Source of the DNA: Opitutaceae bacterium EW11
Lineage (GTDB): Bacteria; Verrucomicrobiota; Verrucomicrobiia; Opitutales; Opitutaceae
Direction: 5' to 3'
DNA: 64,000 nt
Assembly (NCBI GenBank): GCA_003054665.1
Contig: QAYY01000003.1
Location: forward strand, 124,001 to 188,000
Shown: piece after piece, positions 13,832 through 23,249 of the stretch
How positions within the stretch are numbered: the first letter of the stretch is position 1
How the letters are laid out: the number at the start of each line of letters is the position of its first letter
Program-made: the position numbers and the translations under genes
The notes under the pieces: model-generated
Told to the model about the DNA's origin: nothing
Databases searched by the model: none
What the model saw: only the letters and a program-made list of their open reading frames with translations

Positions 13832-15511
13832 ATGAAATCGCTTGTTGGTATCTTGTGCGGTGTGTTCACGAGCCTGATTCTTGGGCCGACCTTGTCCGCT
13901 TCTGCACCCGTCGTAATGTGGAAGACTCGCAATCTCACAACCGGGGCCGTGAGCAGCGGCCTGCCCCCTGCGTTTCCCGGAAGCTACCAGAACTACACCG
14001 TCCAGGCGTCCGGCTACAGCGACGAGGGCCGCTTGATGAACGTCATCGTGTGGAAAGACGGCCAGTACTTCGCGTACAACGCAGGAAACAACGGACTCTG
14101 GAATAACTCGGATCCGAACACGATCAACGATCCCCCGGGGACGTTTCACGTCTTCAAGGCGAAGGCGGTGGCGAACGACGGCAAAGAGAGCCCGTATATC
14201 TATTGGGTGACCAAAGCCGGCGGTTCGAGCCTCAGCTATGCCGATCTCCAGAGGAGCGTGATGACCGGCAACAATCCCAACGGGACGAGCAATCCTTGGT
14301 TTCCGAATACGGGGGACGCGCTGCAGAACTCGACGCATCTCAACGCGGTGATCCAGAGCCTCGCGAGCAACCGCACCAGCGGGAAGGTGCTCGAGTTCAG
14401 CGACGACACGTACCGATTCCACGCGGCGCAGGGATATATGGCGGGGTTCAACGGCGTGGCCGAACTCACCATTCAGGGCGGTCCGCAGGGAAAAAGCGTG
14501 CTGAACTGGGCGGTGCGCGATGCCAACGGCGTGGTGATCGACCCTTCTACCTCGCCGAGCAGCTTCACCTACACCGTCCCCTGGAATCCCCAGCCGGTGG
14601 ATCCGACCAATCATCAGCCTCATAACCTTTTCGCTTTCGACGCCAGCTGCGACCACGTGGTGATCAAGGATCTCACGTTCGATACCGACTACACGGCCCG
14701 GATCGGCGGCGAGGGCTCGCACATCAAGCTCGCTGGAACCAATCAGCGGGTGACGAACTGCACGTTCTATCATGCGACGGGCTTCGCGGTTTTTGTGGGA
14801 CAAACGGGCTTTTCCCAGCACATCAGCGTCGACGCCAACCGGATCTACTACAGCTGGGCGGACGGCATCCACGTATTGAATTCCGACGACGTCTGGCTGG
14901 TCGGTAATTCGATTTTCGAGACCGGCGATGACGGGATCGCCGTGACGAGCGAGGGCGGCACGTGCCCGACCAGGACGTACATCTGGTCGAACTACATTCA
15001 CAATACCCACTGGCGCGGAATCCTGGTTTGGGGAGCGACCAATGTGGATATGGATTCGAACTTCATCACCGGCACGGCCGCCGAAGGGGTGGAGGTGGCC
15101 GCGTACGGCAGCGCCTGGAACAACTGCCTGCAGCTTCAGAAAAACTACGTGGAGAACCTGGGCACCTTGACCGGGCATAACTACGATGCGGCCAGAACCG
15201 GTTCGCATGGCTACAGGATCGATGGCGTTCACAACCTCCACGCCGATTTCAAACCGCGCTCCGACGCGCCCCTGCACAACGGGGTGCAGTATGCAGCGTT
15301 TCGCGTGAACGCCAACCCCTCCGCGCCGTCGTACCTTGGCGCCTTCATCACGAATGTCGACAACGCCAGCACCTCGGGCACCCCGTATCCGCATCACTGC
15401 GAGAACACGTCGTATTTCACCACGAATACGACGGACGGCGGCGGCGGCGGATTTGCGGCCGGAGCGGGAGCGTACGGCAATATACCGGTGTATTCCGGAA
15501 GCGCTCCCTGA
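13832..15511 (+). CDS. Secreted right-handed beta-helix protein
   Basis: This 559-residue protein has a signal peptide (1-24, ending LSASA). Residues about 28-140 form a beta-rich N-terminal domain. From about 250 to 480 there is a run of parallel beta-helix rungs (VVIKDLTF, RVTNCTFYH, ISVDANRIYY, VWLVGNSIFETGDDGIAV, TYIWSNYIHNTHWRGILV, VDMDSNFITGTAAEGVEV). Such folds are typical of polysaccharide lyases, hydrolases and surface carbohydrate-binding proteins. The ETGDDGIAV turn resembles active-site regions of polygalacturonase-like folds, but I cannot assign an enzyme. The C-terminus is glycine-rich (DGGGGGFAAGAGAYG). It is a single-gene unit ending in a clear terminator (15600-15629). Confidence 0.75.
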   Translation: MKSLVGILCGVFTSLILGPTLSASAPVVMWKTRNLTTGAVSSGLPPAFPGSYQNYTVQASGYSDEGRLMNVIVWKDGQYFAYNAGNNGLWNNSDPNTINDPPGTFHVFKAKAVANDGKESPYIYWVTKAGGSSLSYADLQRSVMTGNNPNGTSNPWFPNTGDALQNSTHLNAVIQSLASNRTSGKVLEFSDDTYRFHAAQGYMAGFNGVAELTIQGGPQGKSVLNWAVRDANGVVIDPSTSPSSFTYTVPWNPQPVDPTNHQPHNLFAFDASCDHVVIKDLTFDTDYTARIGGEGSHIKLAGTNQRVTNCTFYHATGFAVFVGQTGFSQHISVDANRIYYSWADGIHVLNSDDVWLVGNSIFETGDDGIAVTSEGGTCPTRTYIWSNYIHNTHWRGILVWGATNVDMDSNFITGTAAEGVEVAAYGSAWNNCLQLQKNYVENLGTLTGHNYDAARTGSHGYRIDGVHNLHADFKPRSDAPLHNGVQYAAFRVNANPSAPSYLGAFITNVDNASTSGTPYPHHCENTSYFTTNTTDGGGGGFAAGAGAYGNIPVYSGSAP

Positions 15512-15599
15512 TGCCTCGGCCACAGGCGAATTGAGCGGAGGAGGAGTTTCTTCGCCTTCCACCTAAGCGGTCTCAGCGATCCGCTTGCTTGGGTTATCG

Positions 15600-15629
15600 A
15601 CGGGCCGGCCGAAAAGCCGGCCCGTTTTC
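15600..15629 (+). terminator. Rho-independent terminator after the beta-helix gene
   Basis: A perfect ten-base-pair stem ACGGGCCGGC / GCCGGCCCGT (15600-15609, 15616-15625) with loop cgaaaa is followed by a short T run (TTTTC). It lies 88 bases past the stop codon and is the clearest intrinsic terminator in the window. Confidence 0.85.
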
Positions 15630-15660
15630 ATGGGGCATCGGGCGGGTGCGTCGGCCGGCA

Positions 15661-15702
15661 GTTTGCGACGTCGCAGGTGCGGGGTGGGGGCACCCCGCCC
15701 AC
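15661..15702. repeat. Palindromic repeat family A, half unit 5
   Basis: The arm starts GTTTGCGACGTCGCAGG and ends CCCGCCCAC with internal GGGGTGGGGGCACCCC. It is followed by ACTCGGAGG, as at 13432 and 18449. Confidence 0.8.
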
Positions 15703-15805
15703 AACTCGGAGGGGAAGGTGCGGCGATGGATCGAGTGGGAGCGCGGGCCGCTGGCCCGCGCTTGAAGGGGGGGCGGAGCGTATCGCGAGAGTAGCTCTTG
15801 GGTAT

Positions 15806-15960
15806 GCCGTGTTTCGTTAAGCCACGCTTGCGGGTGGGGCGGCGCGTCCCTGCGACGACAGCTTTGCTCTGCCTGAGTGGAACACCGATTCTGTGCGTGA
15901 CGCAGGCTCGCGTTTTTCCGCGCCGCAGGGACGCGTCGCGCCGCCCGCAAGCGAGTGCGC
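15806..15960. repeat. Repeat family B, full MITE-like element (copy 2)
   Basis: This ~150-base element has terminal inverted repeats of about 30 bases. Left arm: CGCTTGCGGGTGGGGCGGCG plus CGTCCCTGCG. Right arm: CGCAGGGACGCGTCGCG, ending CCGCCCGCAAGCG. The interior contains TTTTTCCGCG. It closely matches 23061-23218. Confidence 0.8.
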
Positions 15961-15989
15961 GGTGACTAGAGGGAGTGGGCCGTGCGACT

Positions 15990-17537
15990 TCACCCGGCGC
16001 GTGCGCCTTGGGTGGTGTCGACGGCTTTGATTTCGGCTTTCGCTTTTTTGGTCTGGGCTTGCTGAAGGCGGGCGAAGAGCAGCTCGGGGGTCATGCCGAA
16101 GAGGGCGGCGAGGAAGAGAGCTTTGATGTTCCTCCCCAGATCGAAGACGTGCTGGAGCGGGAAACTGGAGACAATTCCCGGAACGGCGGTGTCGTTGGCC
16201 GACGCGCCGGCCGCGGCACTCGCGGCCCCGCCTGTGAGATCGCTGGAGAGGTCGTTGATCAGGTTCGGGAAGACGCCGACGAGGACCACGCCGAAGACGG
16301 CGGCCAGACCGGAGATCATGGGCGAGGCATAGAGCCGGGCGTTGGAGAGCCCGTAGTCGGCGACGTCTTTATCCTCACTCAGCTCGGCGCGCAGCCGGGC
16401 AAGCAGGCCGACCGTGGCTCCGACGAGAAAATACACCGCGCCGGCAACGATGCATTGCTTGATGTCCTGACGCTCCCCGGTCGCCGGGTAGGCGAGCGTC
16501 GCGATCATGGGCGTGGCCAGGAGGAGGAAACCGACGATGCCCGTCAGAATGCTCGTGATCCAGGTGTTGTTCCGGATCGCGACCAGCCCGTAGTAACGAT
16601 CGTCCTCATACTGATTCAGCGTCTTGCGGACGATCCGCAGGATCGAACGGGCGGTTTTCTGATCGGCCACGGCGGCCGCGGGTGGGGGATTGCCGGGCGG
16701 GGGCGCGAAGGCGCGCGCCTCCTCGGAAGTGAGCTTGAGCAGGCTGAGAGCGCTGGGCTGCAGCGTGACGACCGCCCTCCGCAGTTTGGCGAGGAGTTCG
16801 TCGCGGGAGTTAACGGAGGAGCCGATGAGGCGGAGTTCGTCCTCGAGCGCGCCGGCAATGGCGCACTCGACCGGGACGATCTCGATCAAGGCCTCCTCGG
16901 CGCGGTGCAGGCGTTTCCATTCGGTGATATAACCCGTCGCCAGCACCCAGGGGACGCGGGCGTCCGCCGACGCAAAATCCTGCAGGATCTCGATGTATTC
17001 GTTTTTAGCGACCTCCGCCCATTTCAACTCTTCGGCGGGCGGAGGCTGGGGCGAATTCGCGAGGGTCGCGAACCGCTCGAGGACAACTTTCACCTGCTCC
17101 AGGCGAGGACGCAGCTCGCCGTAGCTGCTGGGATTGCAGTACTGCGCGCCGATGTAGTCGCGGCACAGGAAGGCCAGCAGCCGCCACGCCACGATCGCGA
17201 GCGTGAGGCCGGCGAGCGGAGCGAGAACGCCGTCCTGCGGGCGCCAGACGACGAAGGTGCCCACCGCGCCGATGGCGGCGAGCGGCGGCAGGAGCGGCAG
17301 CCCGGCGACCATGGCGGCGTCCCCGCGGTGGTACCACATGAAGACCGACAGGGCGGCGCCGAGAAAACCGACGACGACCAGCGCCTGAAGCACGACGGGG
17401 TTTCCGGAGGTCGACAGGCCCGGAGCCAGGGCGCAGAAGGCGAGCGCGACGAGCAAGGCGTAGATGCCGAATTTGGGCAGGGCGGGAGTTGCCGGAGGGA
17501 GGGTGTCCCCGGCGAGGGGGACGGCGGTGGGGTTCAT
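15990..17537 (-). CDS. Hypothetical multi-spanning membrane protein
   Basis: This 515-residue protein has a proline-rich N-terminus (1-20), then about four hydrophobic helices (22-45, 46-66, 72-95, 98-120). A long polar central region (about 125-330) carries helices such as LKWAEVAKNEYIEILQDFA. Two or three more helices are at about 330-355, 370-395 and 415-440, and a C-terminal amphipathic stretch (LFARLQQAQTKKAKAEIK). No enzyme motif or named family is recognised. The start at 17537 (MNPTAVPL) is chosen because the 94 codons upstream in frame are arginine/serine-rich noise. It is convergent with the beta-helix gene and divergent from the gene at 17972. Confidence 0.6.
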   Translation of the reverse strand: MNPTAVPLAGDTLPPATPALPKFGIYALLVALAFCALAPGLSTSGNPVVLQALVVVGFLGAALSVFMWYHRGDAAMVAGLPLLPPLAAIGAVGTFVVWRPQDGVLAPLAGLTLAIVAWRLLAFLCRDYIGAQYCNPSSYGELRPRLEQVKVVLERFATLANSPQPPPAEELKWAEVAKNEYIEILQDFASADARVPWVLATGYITEWKRLHRAEEALIEIVPVECAIAGALEDELRLIGSSVNSRDELLAKLRRAVVTLQPSALSLLKLTSEEARAFAPPPGNPPPAAAVADQKTARSILRIVRKTLNQYEDDRYYGLVAIRNNTWITSILTGIVGFLLLATPMIATLAYPATGERQDIKQCIVAGAVYFLVGATVGLLARLRAELSEDKDVADYGLSNARLYASPMISGLAAVFGVVLVGVFPNLINDLSSDLTGGAASAAAGASANDTAVPGIVSSFPLQHVFDLGRNIKALFLAALFGMTPELLFARLQQAQTKKAKAEIKAVDTTQGARAG

Positions 17538-17971
17538 GGCCGGAGGAGTTTCTTCGGGAGGAAACGTTGCGGGTGGGAAAAGCTGGCCGCCGCCGGCGCC
17601 GGACTCGCACGTCGGCGTGTAACCGAAATGGCGATACGCGGCGATTCGACGGCGATGGCTGCGTCCAGAGGCGGCCCGGCCGAAAGCGGCGGACCGATGA
17701 TTTGTCGTTGGCCCAGACGAAGGGCGGCTCCGGTTCGAGAGTCCCCTGAGTTCCCGTGACTCGGGCAAGCAAGCGTGTGAGACCGAGTGGGGCGCCCGCC
17801 AGCCGGCTGGCAACGGCAAGTTGCGCCGCCTCGGCTGTTCCAGGAGCGGCCGATGGGAGTGTCAACGGGGCAGGGACTAGGCGCGCCGGAGGAATTGTAA
17901 TAGCGCGGCGGCCGTATCCAGGGGCTTCTGGACTGGAGCCGGCGGCAGAGACGTGGCAGTCAGGTAAGCCT
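17538..17971. other. Divergent intergenic region, nothing recognised
   Basis: This gap of 434 bases must hold promoters for both flanking genes. It contains none of the GC-rich repeats, and I cannot pick a convincing -35/-10 pair, operator or RNA in it. Confidence 0.5.
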
Positions 17972-18403
17972 ATGAACGAGCCGCCGCCACTGATGAGGGA
18001 TCAGAGAAAGGTCGACGCGGAGCACCTGAAGCTGCTCACCGTTTTTCACTATATCGGGGCCGGCCTCGGCCTTGTGGGCATCGGTTTTATCGCCCTGCAC
18101 TACACGATCATGTCGACGGTCGTGATGAACCCGAAGGTCTGGGAGGGGCAGAAGGGCGGACCTCTCCCGGTGGAGTTCTTCGCGATCTTCAAATGGTTCT
18201 ACCTGCTCGGCGTGGTGTTTTTCGTCGTTTACGGCGTGCTGAATCTGATTTCGGCGTTCTGTATCCGCGCGAGAAAACACCGGATGTTTTCGCTCGTCGT
18301 GGCTGGGTTGAATTGTATCCACGTGCCCCTCGGGACGGCCTTGGGAGCGTTCACGATCATCGTGCTGCTCCGGGATTCCGTGCGGGAGGTGTACAAGAGC
18401 TGA
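17972..18403 (+). CDS. Small conserved membrane protein (EHLxLL-FHY type)
   Basis: This 143-residue protein begins with a polar leader (MNEPPPLMRDQRKVDAEH). The run EHLKLLTVFHYIGAGLG that follows, to my recollection, marks a family of small membrane proteins widespread in Verrucomicrobiota, Planctomycetota and Acidobacteriota. Four hydrophobic segments are visible at about 22-48, 66-95 (one or two helices) and 103-132. The function is unknown. The ATG at 17972 is chosen because the preceding 72 codons in frame have no coding character. It is a lone gene, convergent with rapA across a repeat. Confidence 0.65.
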   Translation: MNEPPPLMRDQRKVDAEHLKLLTVFHYIGAGLGLVGIGFIALHYTIMSTVVMNPKVWEGQKGGPLPVEFFAIFKWFYLLGVVFFVVYGVLNLISAFCIRARKHRMFSLVVAGLNCIHVPLGTALGAFTIIVLLRDSVREVYKS

Positions 18404-18410
18404 CGGAGGG

Positions 18411-18448
18411 GCGATATCGCAGGTGCGGGGTGAGGGCACCCCGCCCAC
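18411..18448. repeat. Palindromic repeat family A, half unit 6
   Basis: GCGATATCGCAGG, then GGGGTGAGGGCACCCC, then GCCCAC. It is followed by a 'gggccgctggcccgc' hairpin near 18494-18508. It lies between convergent stops and may act in termination for both genes. Confidence 0.75.
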
Positions 18449-18545
18449 AACTCGGAGGATGTGGTGTGGGCCGGGGATCGACCGGTTGCGGGGGCCGCTG
18501 GCCCGCGGTTGAAAAGGATGCGGGCGGGGGCGGCGCGCGGTTCGC

Positions 18546-21398
18546 TCACTCCGCGAAGGCGGAGGTGGCTCCTTCCAGAACGAGGCGAATGGCGTCGAGG
18601 CGGAGTCGGGCTTGGGCGATTGCCTGCTGAGTGAGTTCCAGACGCTGCCTGGCCAAGTCGATCTCCTCGGGGCGGACGTTTTCGTTGACGCGGCGGAGGT
18701 CGACCAGGCGCTGGATGTCGGCGGAGAGCGCGGCTTGGGCGCGGGCCTGTGCGCTTTGTTTCAACGTCTGGCTGTCGGCTTCCGCGATTTCCTTCGCTCC
18801 GTCGACCATCGCCTTCAGGGCGGCGCCGTTGAACCCGGGCTGTTCGAGGAAACGCCGGATCGAGCCGTCCTCGACCTCGCTGGCGAGCGACGCAGCGTCG
18901 CGCTGCTTCGTCAGATTCGTGCCCCGGAGGTCCACCAGCACGCGGACGGGCGTCGGGGCGAGGAACTGGTCCACGTGCCACTGCGCCTCGGCCATGACTT
19001 CGAGCACGAAGATTGCCTCCAGGAGAAGATTGGGCTGTCGCGACTCGATCAGGCCGAAGCTGGCGGTGCCGGCAGGCGAATCGACGAGCAGGTCGATGGT
19101 GTCGCCGACGAGCGGATGGTCGGCGGAGAGAAAGCGGATGTCCTCGCGGATCGTGGCGCGCTGGCGGTTGAAGGTGGCGAGCATGCCTTCGGCCTGGATC
19201 GACGGGAAACTCTCCACGTAGGCGCGGCTGGGATCCAGGAAAAGGTCGCCCTCCTCGTGTTCCTTCACCTGCACGCCGAACTGGTCGAGCAGGTCCATCA
19301 CGAGCGTGCGAAGCGAGGCGTCGGCATCCGCCGCCCGGATACGCGAGATGACGCTCTCGGCCGTCTCGCGGTTGAAGGAATTCAGCTCGAGAAGGCGGTC
19401 GCGGCCCTTGCGCATCCGGAGCTCCAACTCCGCCCGGAAGGCGGCGGTCTCCGCGATGAGGGCGTCGAGCTGGACGCGGTCGGCGTCACCCTCCCCGTAT
19501 TCCGAGGCGAGGGTGAGCAGCAGGCTCTTGAAGCGCTCCTCGTATTCGTTGCCGCCGTGGAGCGGAGCCTCGAAGGCGTTGAGCCCGCGATGATACCACT
19601 CGACCACGGCTTCGTCGCTGCTGCCGACGACGTACGGCACGTGGATCGCGATCTCGTGTTTCTGGCCGATGCGGTCGAGCCGGCCGATGCGCTGCTCGAC
19701 GAGCCCGGGGTTGAGCGGCAGATCGAACAGCACGAGGTGGTGGGCAAACTGGAAATTGCGCCCCTCGCTGCCGATCTCGGAGCAGAGGAGGAGCTGGGCG
19801 CCGTCGGGCTCGGCGAACCAGGCGGCGTTGCGGTCGCGCTGGACGAGCGGAAGCCCCTCGTGGAAGAGGCCGACCTTCGGGTTCATCCGCTCCTTCAGCG
19901 CGGCGTCGATGGCGAGCACCTTGCGCTGGGAACGGCAGATGAGCAGGACCTTTTCCCCGGGATTTTCGCGGAGAAACGTCGCCAGCCAGTCGATACGCGG
20001 ATCCTCGCGGAACGAATAGCGTGCGGCGCCGGCGTCCTCGGACTCCTCGGCCTCGCGTTCGCGCCCGAGGCGGGCGACGAGCGCGGGGTTGTCGCTCTTC
20101 AGCGGGGCGGGGGCGAAGACACGTTTTGGGAAGCCGCTCATCGCGGCGCGGGTGTTGCGAAACATCACGCGGCCCGTGCCGTGCTGGTCGAGGAGGGTCT
20201 TGAGCAACGCCTCGCGGGCACCCGGGAGATTTTCGTGAAGCGCGGCGAGGTGCTGGCGCAGTCCCTCGGGATCTTTTCGGAAAAGCCGCTGCAGCGCGGC
20301 GTCGTCGGCGGGCTGGAGCGGTTTGCCCTCGACGATTTTCTCCGCGACCTCGGCCACTTGCTCGAACCCGGCGGTCTCGGCGACAAACGCCTCGTAGCTG
20401 GAGTATCGGTCGGGATCGAGCAGACGCAGGCGGGCGAAGTGGCCGGGCAGTCCCAGCTGTGTGGGCGTGGCGGTGAGCAGCAGGAGGCCGGGAGCGCGCT
20501 GGGAGAGCTGTTCGACCAGCGTGTAGTCGGCGCTGGGGGAGTCGGGCGACCATTTCAGGTGGTGGGCCTCGTCGACCACCACGACGTCCCACGCGGCGGC
20601 GATCGCCTGTTCCCGGCGGGTATCTTCGGCGGCGAGGAAACCCACGCTGCAGAGCGCTAGCTGGGCGCCGAGGAACGGATTGCCGTCCGGGTCGGCGCGC
20701 TGGAGTTCCAGGCAGCGTTCCTCGTCGTAGATCGTGAACCACAGGTTGAACCGCCGGAGCAGTTCGACGAACCACTGGTGGACGAGCGACTCTGGCACGA
20801 GGACGAGCACGCGTTTGGCCCGGCCGATGGTGAGCAGGCGCTGGAGGATGAGGCAGGCTTCGATCGTTTTTCCCAGGCCCACCTCGTCGGCGAGGAGCAC
20901 GCGCGGAAGTTGCCGCGACGAGACCTCCTGCAGGATGTAGAACTGGTGGGGGATGAGATCGAGGCGCCCGCCGAGAAACCCGCGCACCTCCGATTGCCGG
21001 AGCTTCGCCTGGAGCCGCAGGGTTCTGTAGCGCAGATCGAAGACCTCGCCCTCGTTGACCTGCCCGGCCATGAGCCGCTCCTGGGGAGAGCTGATGCTGG
21101 TGACGTCGGAAATCTCGTCCTCCCGGAGGCGCCCGTCTTTCCCGACGTACACGAGCAGCCCGTCCTGCTCCTCCACGCGGCCGATCGTGAGGCTGCGTCC
21201 GTCGCGCGACCGGACCGTTTCGCCCTCGCGGAACTGCACCCGTTTGAGCACGGAGGTGCCGGTGGCGTAGAGCCGCTGTTCGCCGGTGGCGGGAAAACGG
21301 ATCGCGATGCGCGAGCGATCCACGCTCGCGACGATTCCGAGCCCCAGCTCGGGCTCCCGTTCACTGACACACCGTTGACCAACCACGCTGAGAGACAT
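18546..21398 (-). CDS. rapA: RapA-like SNF2 ATPase (RNA polymerase recycling factor)
   Basis: This 950-residue protein is very similar in layout to E. coli RapA (968 residues), which binds core RNA polymerase and uses ATP to recycle stalled enzyme. The N-terminal tandem Tudor-like domains span about 1-110 (VVGQRCVSERE, ELGLGIV). Walker A is LLADEVGLGKTIEA (about 169-182), and the DEAH box is VVVDEAHHLKW (about 275-285). Motif III is LLLLTATPTQLG. The helicase C half contains QLLLCSEIGSEGRNFQFAHH and EQRIGRLDRIGQ. The RapA-specific C-terminal domain contains FLAPTPVRVLVD. The start at 21398 matches the family N-terminus. The gene stands alone, divergent from the PEP-CTERM gene. Confidence 0.93.
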   Translation of the reverse strand: MSLSVVGQRCVSEREPELGLGIVASVDRSRIAIRFPATGEQRLYATGTSVLKRVQFREGETVRSRDGRSLTIGRVEEQDGLLVYVGKDGRLREDEISDVTSISSPQERLMAGQVNEGEVFDLRYRTLRLQAKLRQSEVRGFLGGRLDLIPHQFYILQEVSSRQLPRVLLADEVGLGKTIEACLILQRLLTIGRAKRVLVLVPESLVHQWFVELLRRFNLWFTIYDEERCLELQRADPDGNPFLGAQLALCSVGFLAAEDTRREQAIAAAWDVVVVDEAHHLKWSPDSPSADYTLVEQLSQRAPGLLLLTATPTQLGLPGHFARLRLLDPDRYSSYEAFVAETAGFEQVAEVAEKIVEGKPLQPADDAALQRLFRKDPEGLRQHLAALHENLPGAREALLKTLLDQHGTGRVMFRNTRAAMSGFPKRVFAPAPLKSDNPALVARLGREREAEESEDAGAARYSFREDPRIDWLATFLRENPGEKVLLICRSQRKVLAIDAALKERMNPKVGLFHEGLPLVQRDRNAAWFAEPDGAQLLLCSEIGSEGRNFQFAHHLVLFDLPLNPGLVEQRIGRLDRIGQKHEIAIHVPYVVGSSDEAVVEWYHRGLNAFEAPLHGGNEYEERFKSLLLTLASEYGEGDADRVQLDALIAETAAFRAELELRMRKGRDRLLELNSFNRETAESVISRIRAADADASLRTLVMDLLDQFGVQVKEHEEGDLFLDPSRAYVESFPSIQAEGMLATFNRQRATIREDIRFLSADHPLVGDTIDLLVDSPAGTASFGLIESRQPNLLLEAIFVLEVMAEAQWHVDQFLAPTPVRVLVDLRGTNLTKQRDAASLASEVEDGSIRRFLEQPGFNGAALKAMVDGAKEIAEADSQTLKQSAQARAQAALSADIQRLVDLRRVNENVRPEEIDLARQRLELTQQAIAQARLRLDAIRLVLEGATSAFAE

Positions 21399-21618
21399 GC
21401 GCCCGCAACAACACGCGCCGCGAGCCGCGTTTCAAGCCTTGGAATCGCCCCGCCCTCGTCATCTCGAAGGTTTCCGCCCGCCCCGCTCCGCTTTCCATCC
21501 TTCGCCCTCCCTGTGGGGGAAAGTCTCAGATCTTTTCCGGCAGACGGACCCTATCCGGCGAGAGCCGTCGGTGAGAAGCTGACGCCCGCTTTCGTCAGGC
21601 AGCTTAACCCCTCCTGCT

Positions 21619-22461
21619 ATGAAAATGAATGTCAGTCTGGCGGTTATCCGGCGCGTCTTCGCGCCTTTTTCAGACTCGGTCCGCACCGTCGTTTCGGTTG
21701 GTGCCGTCGCGCTGCTGTGTAGCGGAATCGTCGCTACGACCGGCCGCGCGCTCACCGTCGAGATCACCGGGGAAAACGTTCAGAAACACGCGACCTGCAA
21801 CGGCGGACTCACGCCGGGCGGGACCGACCTCTTCGACATCGGAACGATTTCGTTCGTCGGCGGAGGTGGCTCGACCCAGGACATCCTCTCCGCGCTGGGC
21901 AACCAGTATCCGGTCGACGAATCGGGGATGGCGTGGGCGTATTCGGCGGCGAGTTCGGAGCTCGGCGGAAACCTGATCGTCGACTGGTACAAGGCCTACG
22001 ATCGGGAACAAGGCTCTTACTGCCGGCACGGCGCGCAGCTGAGCCTGCACTACAACCGGTTCGACGGCGACCCGCTCGATCTGCGCTGGATTCAGGTCTA
22101 TACCGAGACGGGCGACGCCGGGAGTCACGTGAACGAGGTCGACGGCAAAGGCGACCTGAGCCCCGGCTATTTCAACCCGAGCGACGATCCCAACAGATAC
22201 GTCTATGTGCACGACACGGGCGGCCTTCTTTTCGGCGACACACCGGGAGATCCGCATCTCGAGTCGAGGCCGTTTAACGGGAGCGTGGCGTTCACGGCCT
22301 TCCTGGCGTCGTTCGATAACAACAACGTGACGATCTACGAGGGCATCACGTGGGGCTATCAGTTCACCTGTGTGCCGGAGCCCGGCACGTACGGTCTTTT
22401 CGGAGGAGCATTCCTCCTGGTTGTCGTGGTTGCTGTGCGGAGACTGCGGCGGAAAGGTTGA
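21619..22461 (+). CDS. PEP-CTERM sorting-domain protein
   Basis: This secreted protein of 280 residues has a long N-terminal signal (about 1-44: charged start, hydrophobic VVSVGAVALLCSGIVA, cleavage near GRALT). The mature domain is beta-rich with many Asp, Gly and Tyr residues. The C-terminal tripartite tail is VPEPGTYG (from 252), a hydrophobic helix (LFGGAFLLVVVVAV) and a basic end (RRLRRKG). That tail is the PEP-CTERM signal recognised and cleaved by an exosortase, and such proteins usually go to the cell surface or extracellular matrix. The internal function is unknown. No exosortase gene lies in the window. It is divergent from rapA with 220 bases between starts. Confidence 0.85.
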   Translation: MKMNVSLAVIRRVFAPFSDSVRTVVSVGAVALLCSGIVATTGRALTVEITGENVQKHATCNGGLTPGGTDLFDIGTISFVGGGGSTQDILSALGNQYPVDESGMAWAYSAASSELGGNLIVDWYKAYDREQGSYCRHGAQLSLHYNRFDGDPLDLRWIQVYTETGDAGSHVNEVDGKGDLSPGYFNPSDDPNRYVYVHDTGGLLFGDTPGDPHLESRPFNGSVAFTAFLASFDNNNVTIYEGITWGYQFTCVPEPGTYGLFGGAFLLVVVVAVRRLRRKG

Positions 22462-22569
22462 ACCCGCGGCAGTCTCCTTCGCGGGGCGGATGCGCTCGAA
22501 CGAGAGGACGCGTCCGCCTCGCCGGCTTGCCGTTTGACAGGTGCGCTGCGGCCGTTCGAATGACCGCCC

Positions 22570-22968
22570 ATGAGCGTTTGGGCAGCAGCGAAGTCTTGGG
22601 TATTCCGCATCGTACCGATCGCGGCCGGCCTGGCGCTCGCCACCTGGTTTGGGTACTGGCGCGAGGAGCTCGGCCCGGGCGCGTGGTTTTGGGGCATGGT
22701 TTCGCTCTTTGCCGGAATCGTGCTCGTGCTGACGGCGGCATTGCGGCTGATCAGCGATTGGCGGCGGATGAAACCCGAGCACAGCGTGGACCTCGCGTTT
22801 CTCCAGATCTTCTCGGGCGTCGCTTGCCTGAGTCTGGCCTGCTATCTCGGCGGAGGTCCGTCGCGCTTTCTCGCGCCGCTTTGGGAAAAAACGCCGAGCA
22901 GCCAAACCGCCCCGGACGACGCCGACTCGGGCAAACAGCAGAATCCGGAGAGACGACGCTCGAAATAG
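22570..22968 (+). CDS. Small hypothetical membrane protein
   Basis: This 132-residue protein has three hydrophobic segments (about 11-27, 37-60 and 77-96) and a hydrophilic, charged tail (107-132, KTPSSQTAPDDADSGKQQ). I recognise no family or catalytic motif. It begins 108 bases after the PEP-CTERM gene in the same direction and may share its transcript. A repeat B element separates it from the convergent RND operon. Confidence 0.5.
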   Translation: MSVWAAAKSWVFRIVPIAAGLALATWFGYWREELGPGAWFWGMVSLFAGIVLVLTAALRLISDWRRMKPEHSVDLAFLQIFSGVACLSLACYLGGGPSRFLAPLWEKTPSSQTAPDDADSGKQQNPERRRSK

Positions 22969-23060
22969 GAGTTGCGCGGGTCCGGGGGGCGATGGATCGG
23001 GTGGGAACGCGGACCTGCCCCTTTTGCGGGATTGTGGAGCGCGGCGTATGGGCCGGGGCA

Positions 23061-23218
23061 TGCCGAGTTTCGTGAACCCACGCTTGCGGGTGGGTCGGCG
23101 CGTCCCTGCGACGACAGCGTCGCGCTGCCTGAGTGAAGCGTTGGTTTCGCGCCCAACGCAGGCTCGCGTTTTTCCGCGCCGCAGGGACGCGTCGCGTCAC
23201 CCGCAAGCGAGCGCGCCG
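23061..23218. repeat. Repeat family B, full MITE-like element (copy 3)
   Basis: The element opens with ACGCTTGCGGGTGGGTCGGC plus GCGTCCCTGCG, and closes with CGCAGGGACGCGTCGCG plus TCACCCGCAAGCG. The ends are inverted copies of about 30 bases. It is nearly the same throughout as 15806-15960. It lies between the convergent gene at 22570 and the RND operon. Confidence 0.8.
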
Positions 23219-23249
23219 GGCGAGCTTGGATGTCCGCGCCGGTAGTCGG

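Larger units (their letters stand above)
15512..15989. other. Convergent spacer: terminator and repeats
   Basis: The spacer holds the terminator at 15600-15629, half-unit A5 (15661-15702), a 'gcgggccgctggcccgcgc' element (about 15741-15759) and full repeat B2 (15806-15960). No gene is supported between the two convergent genes. Confidence 0.75.

Noticed and set aside
18612-20660. Plus-strand open frame of 682 codons opposite rapA
   Set aside because: It is a shadow of rapA, whose Walker A, DEAH and helicase motifs are all on the minus strand.
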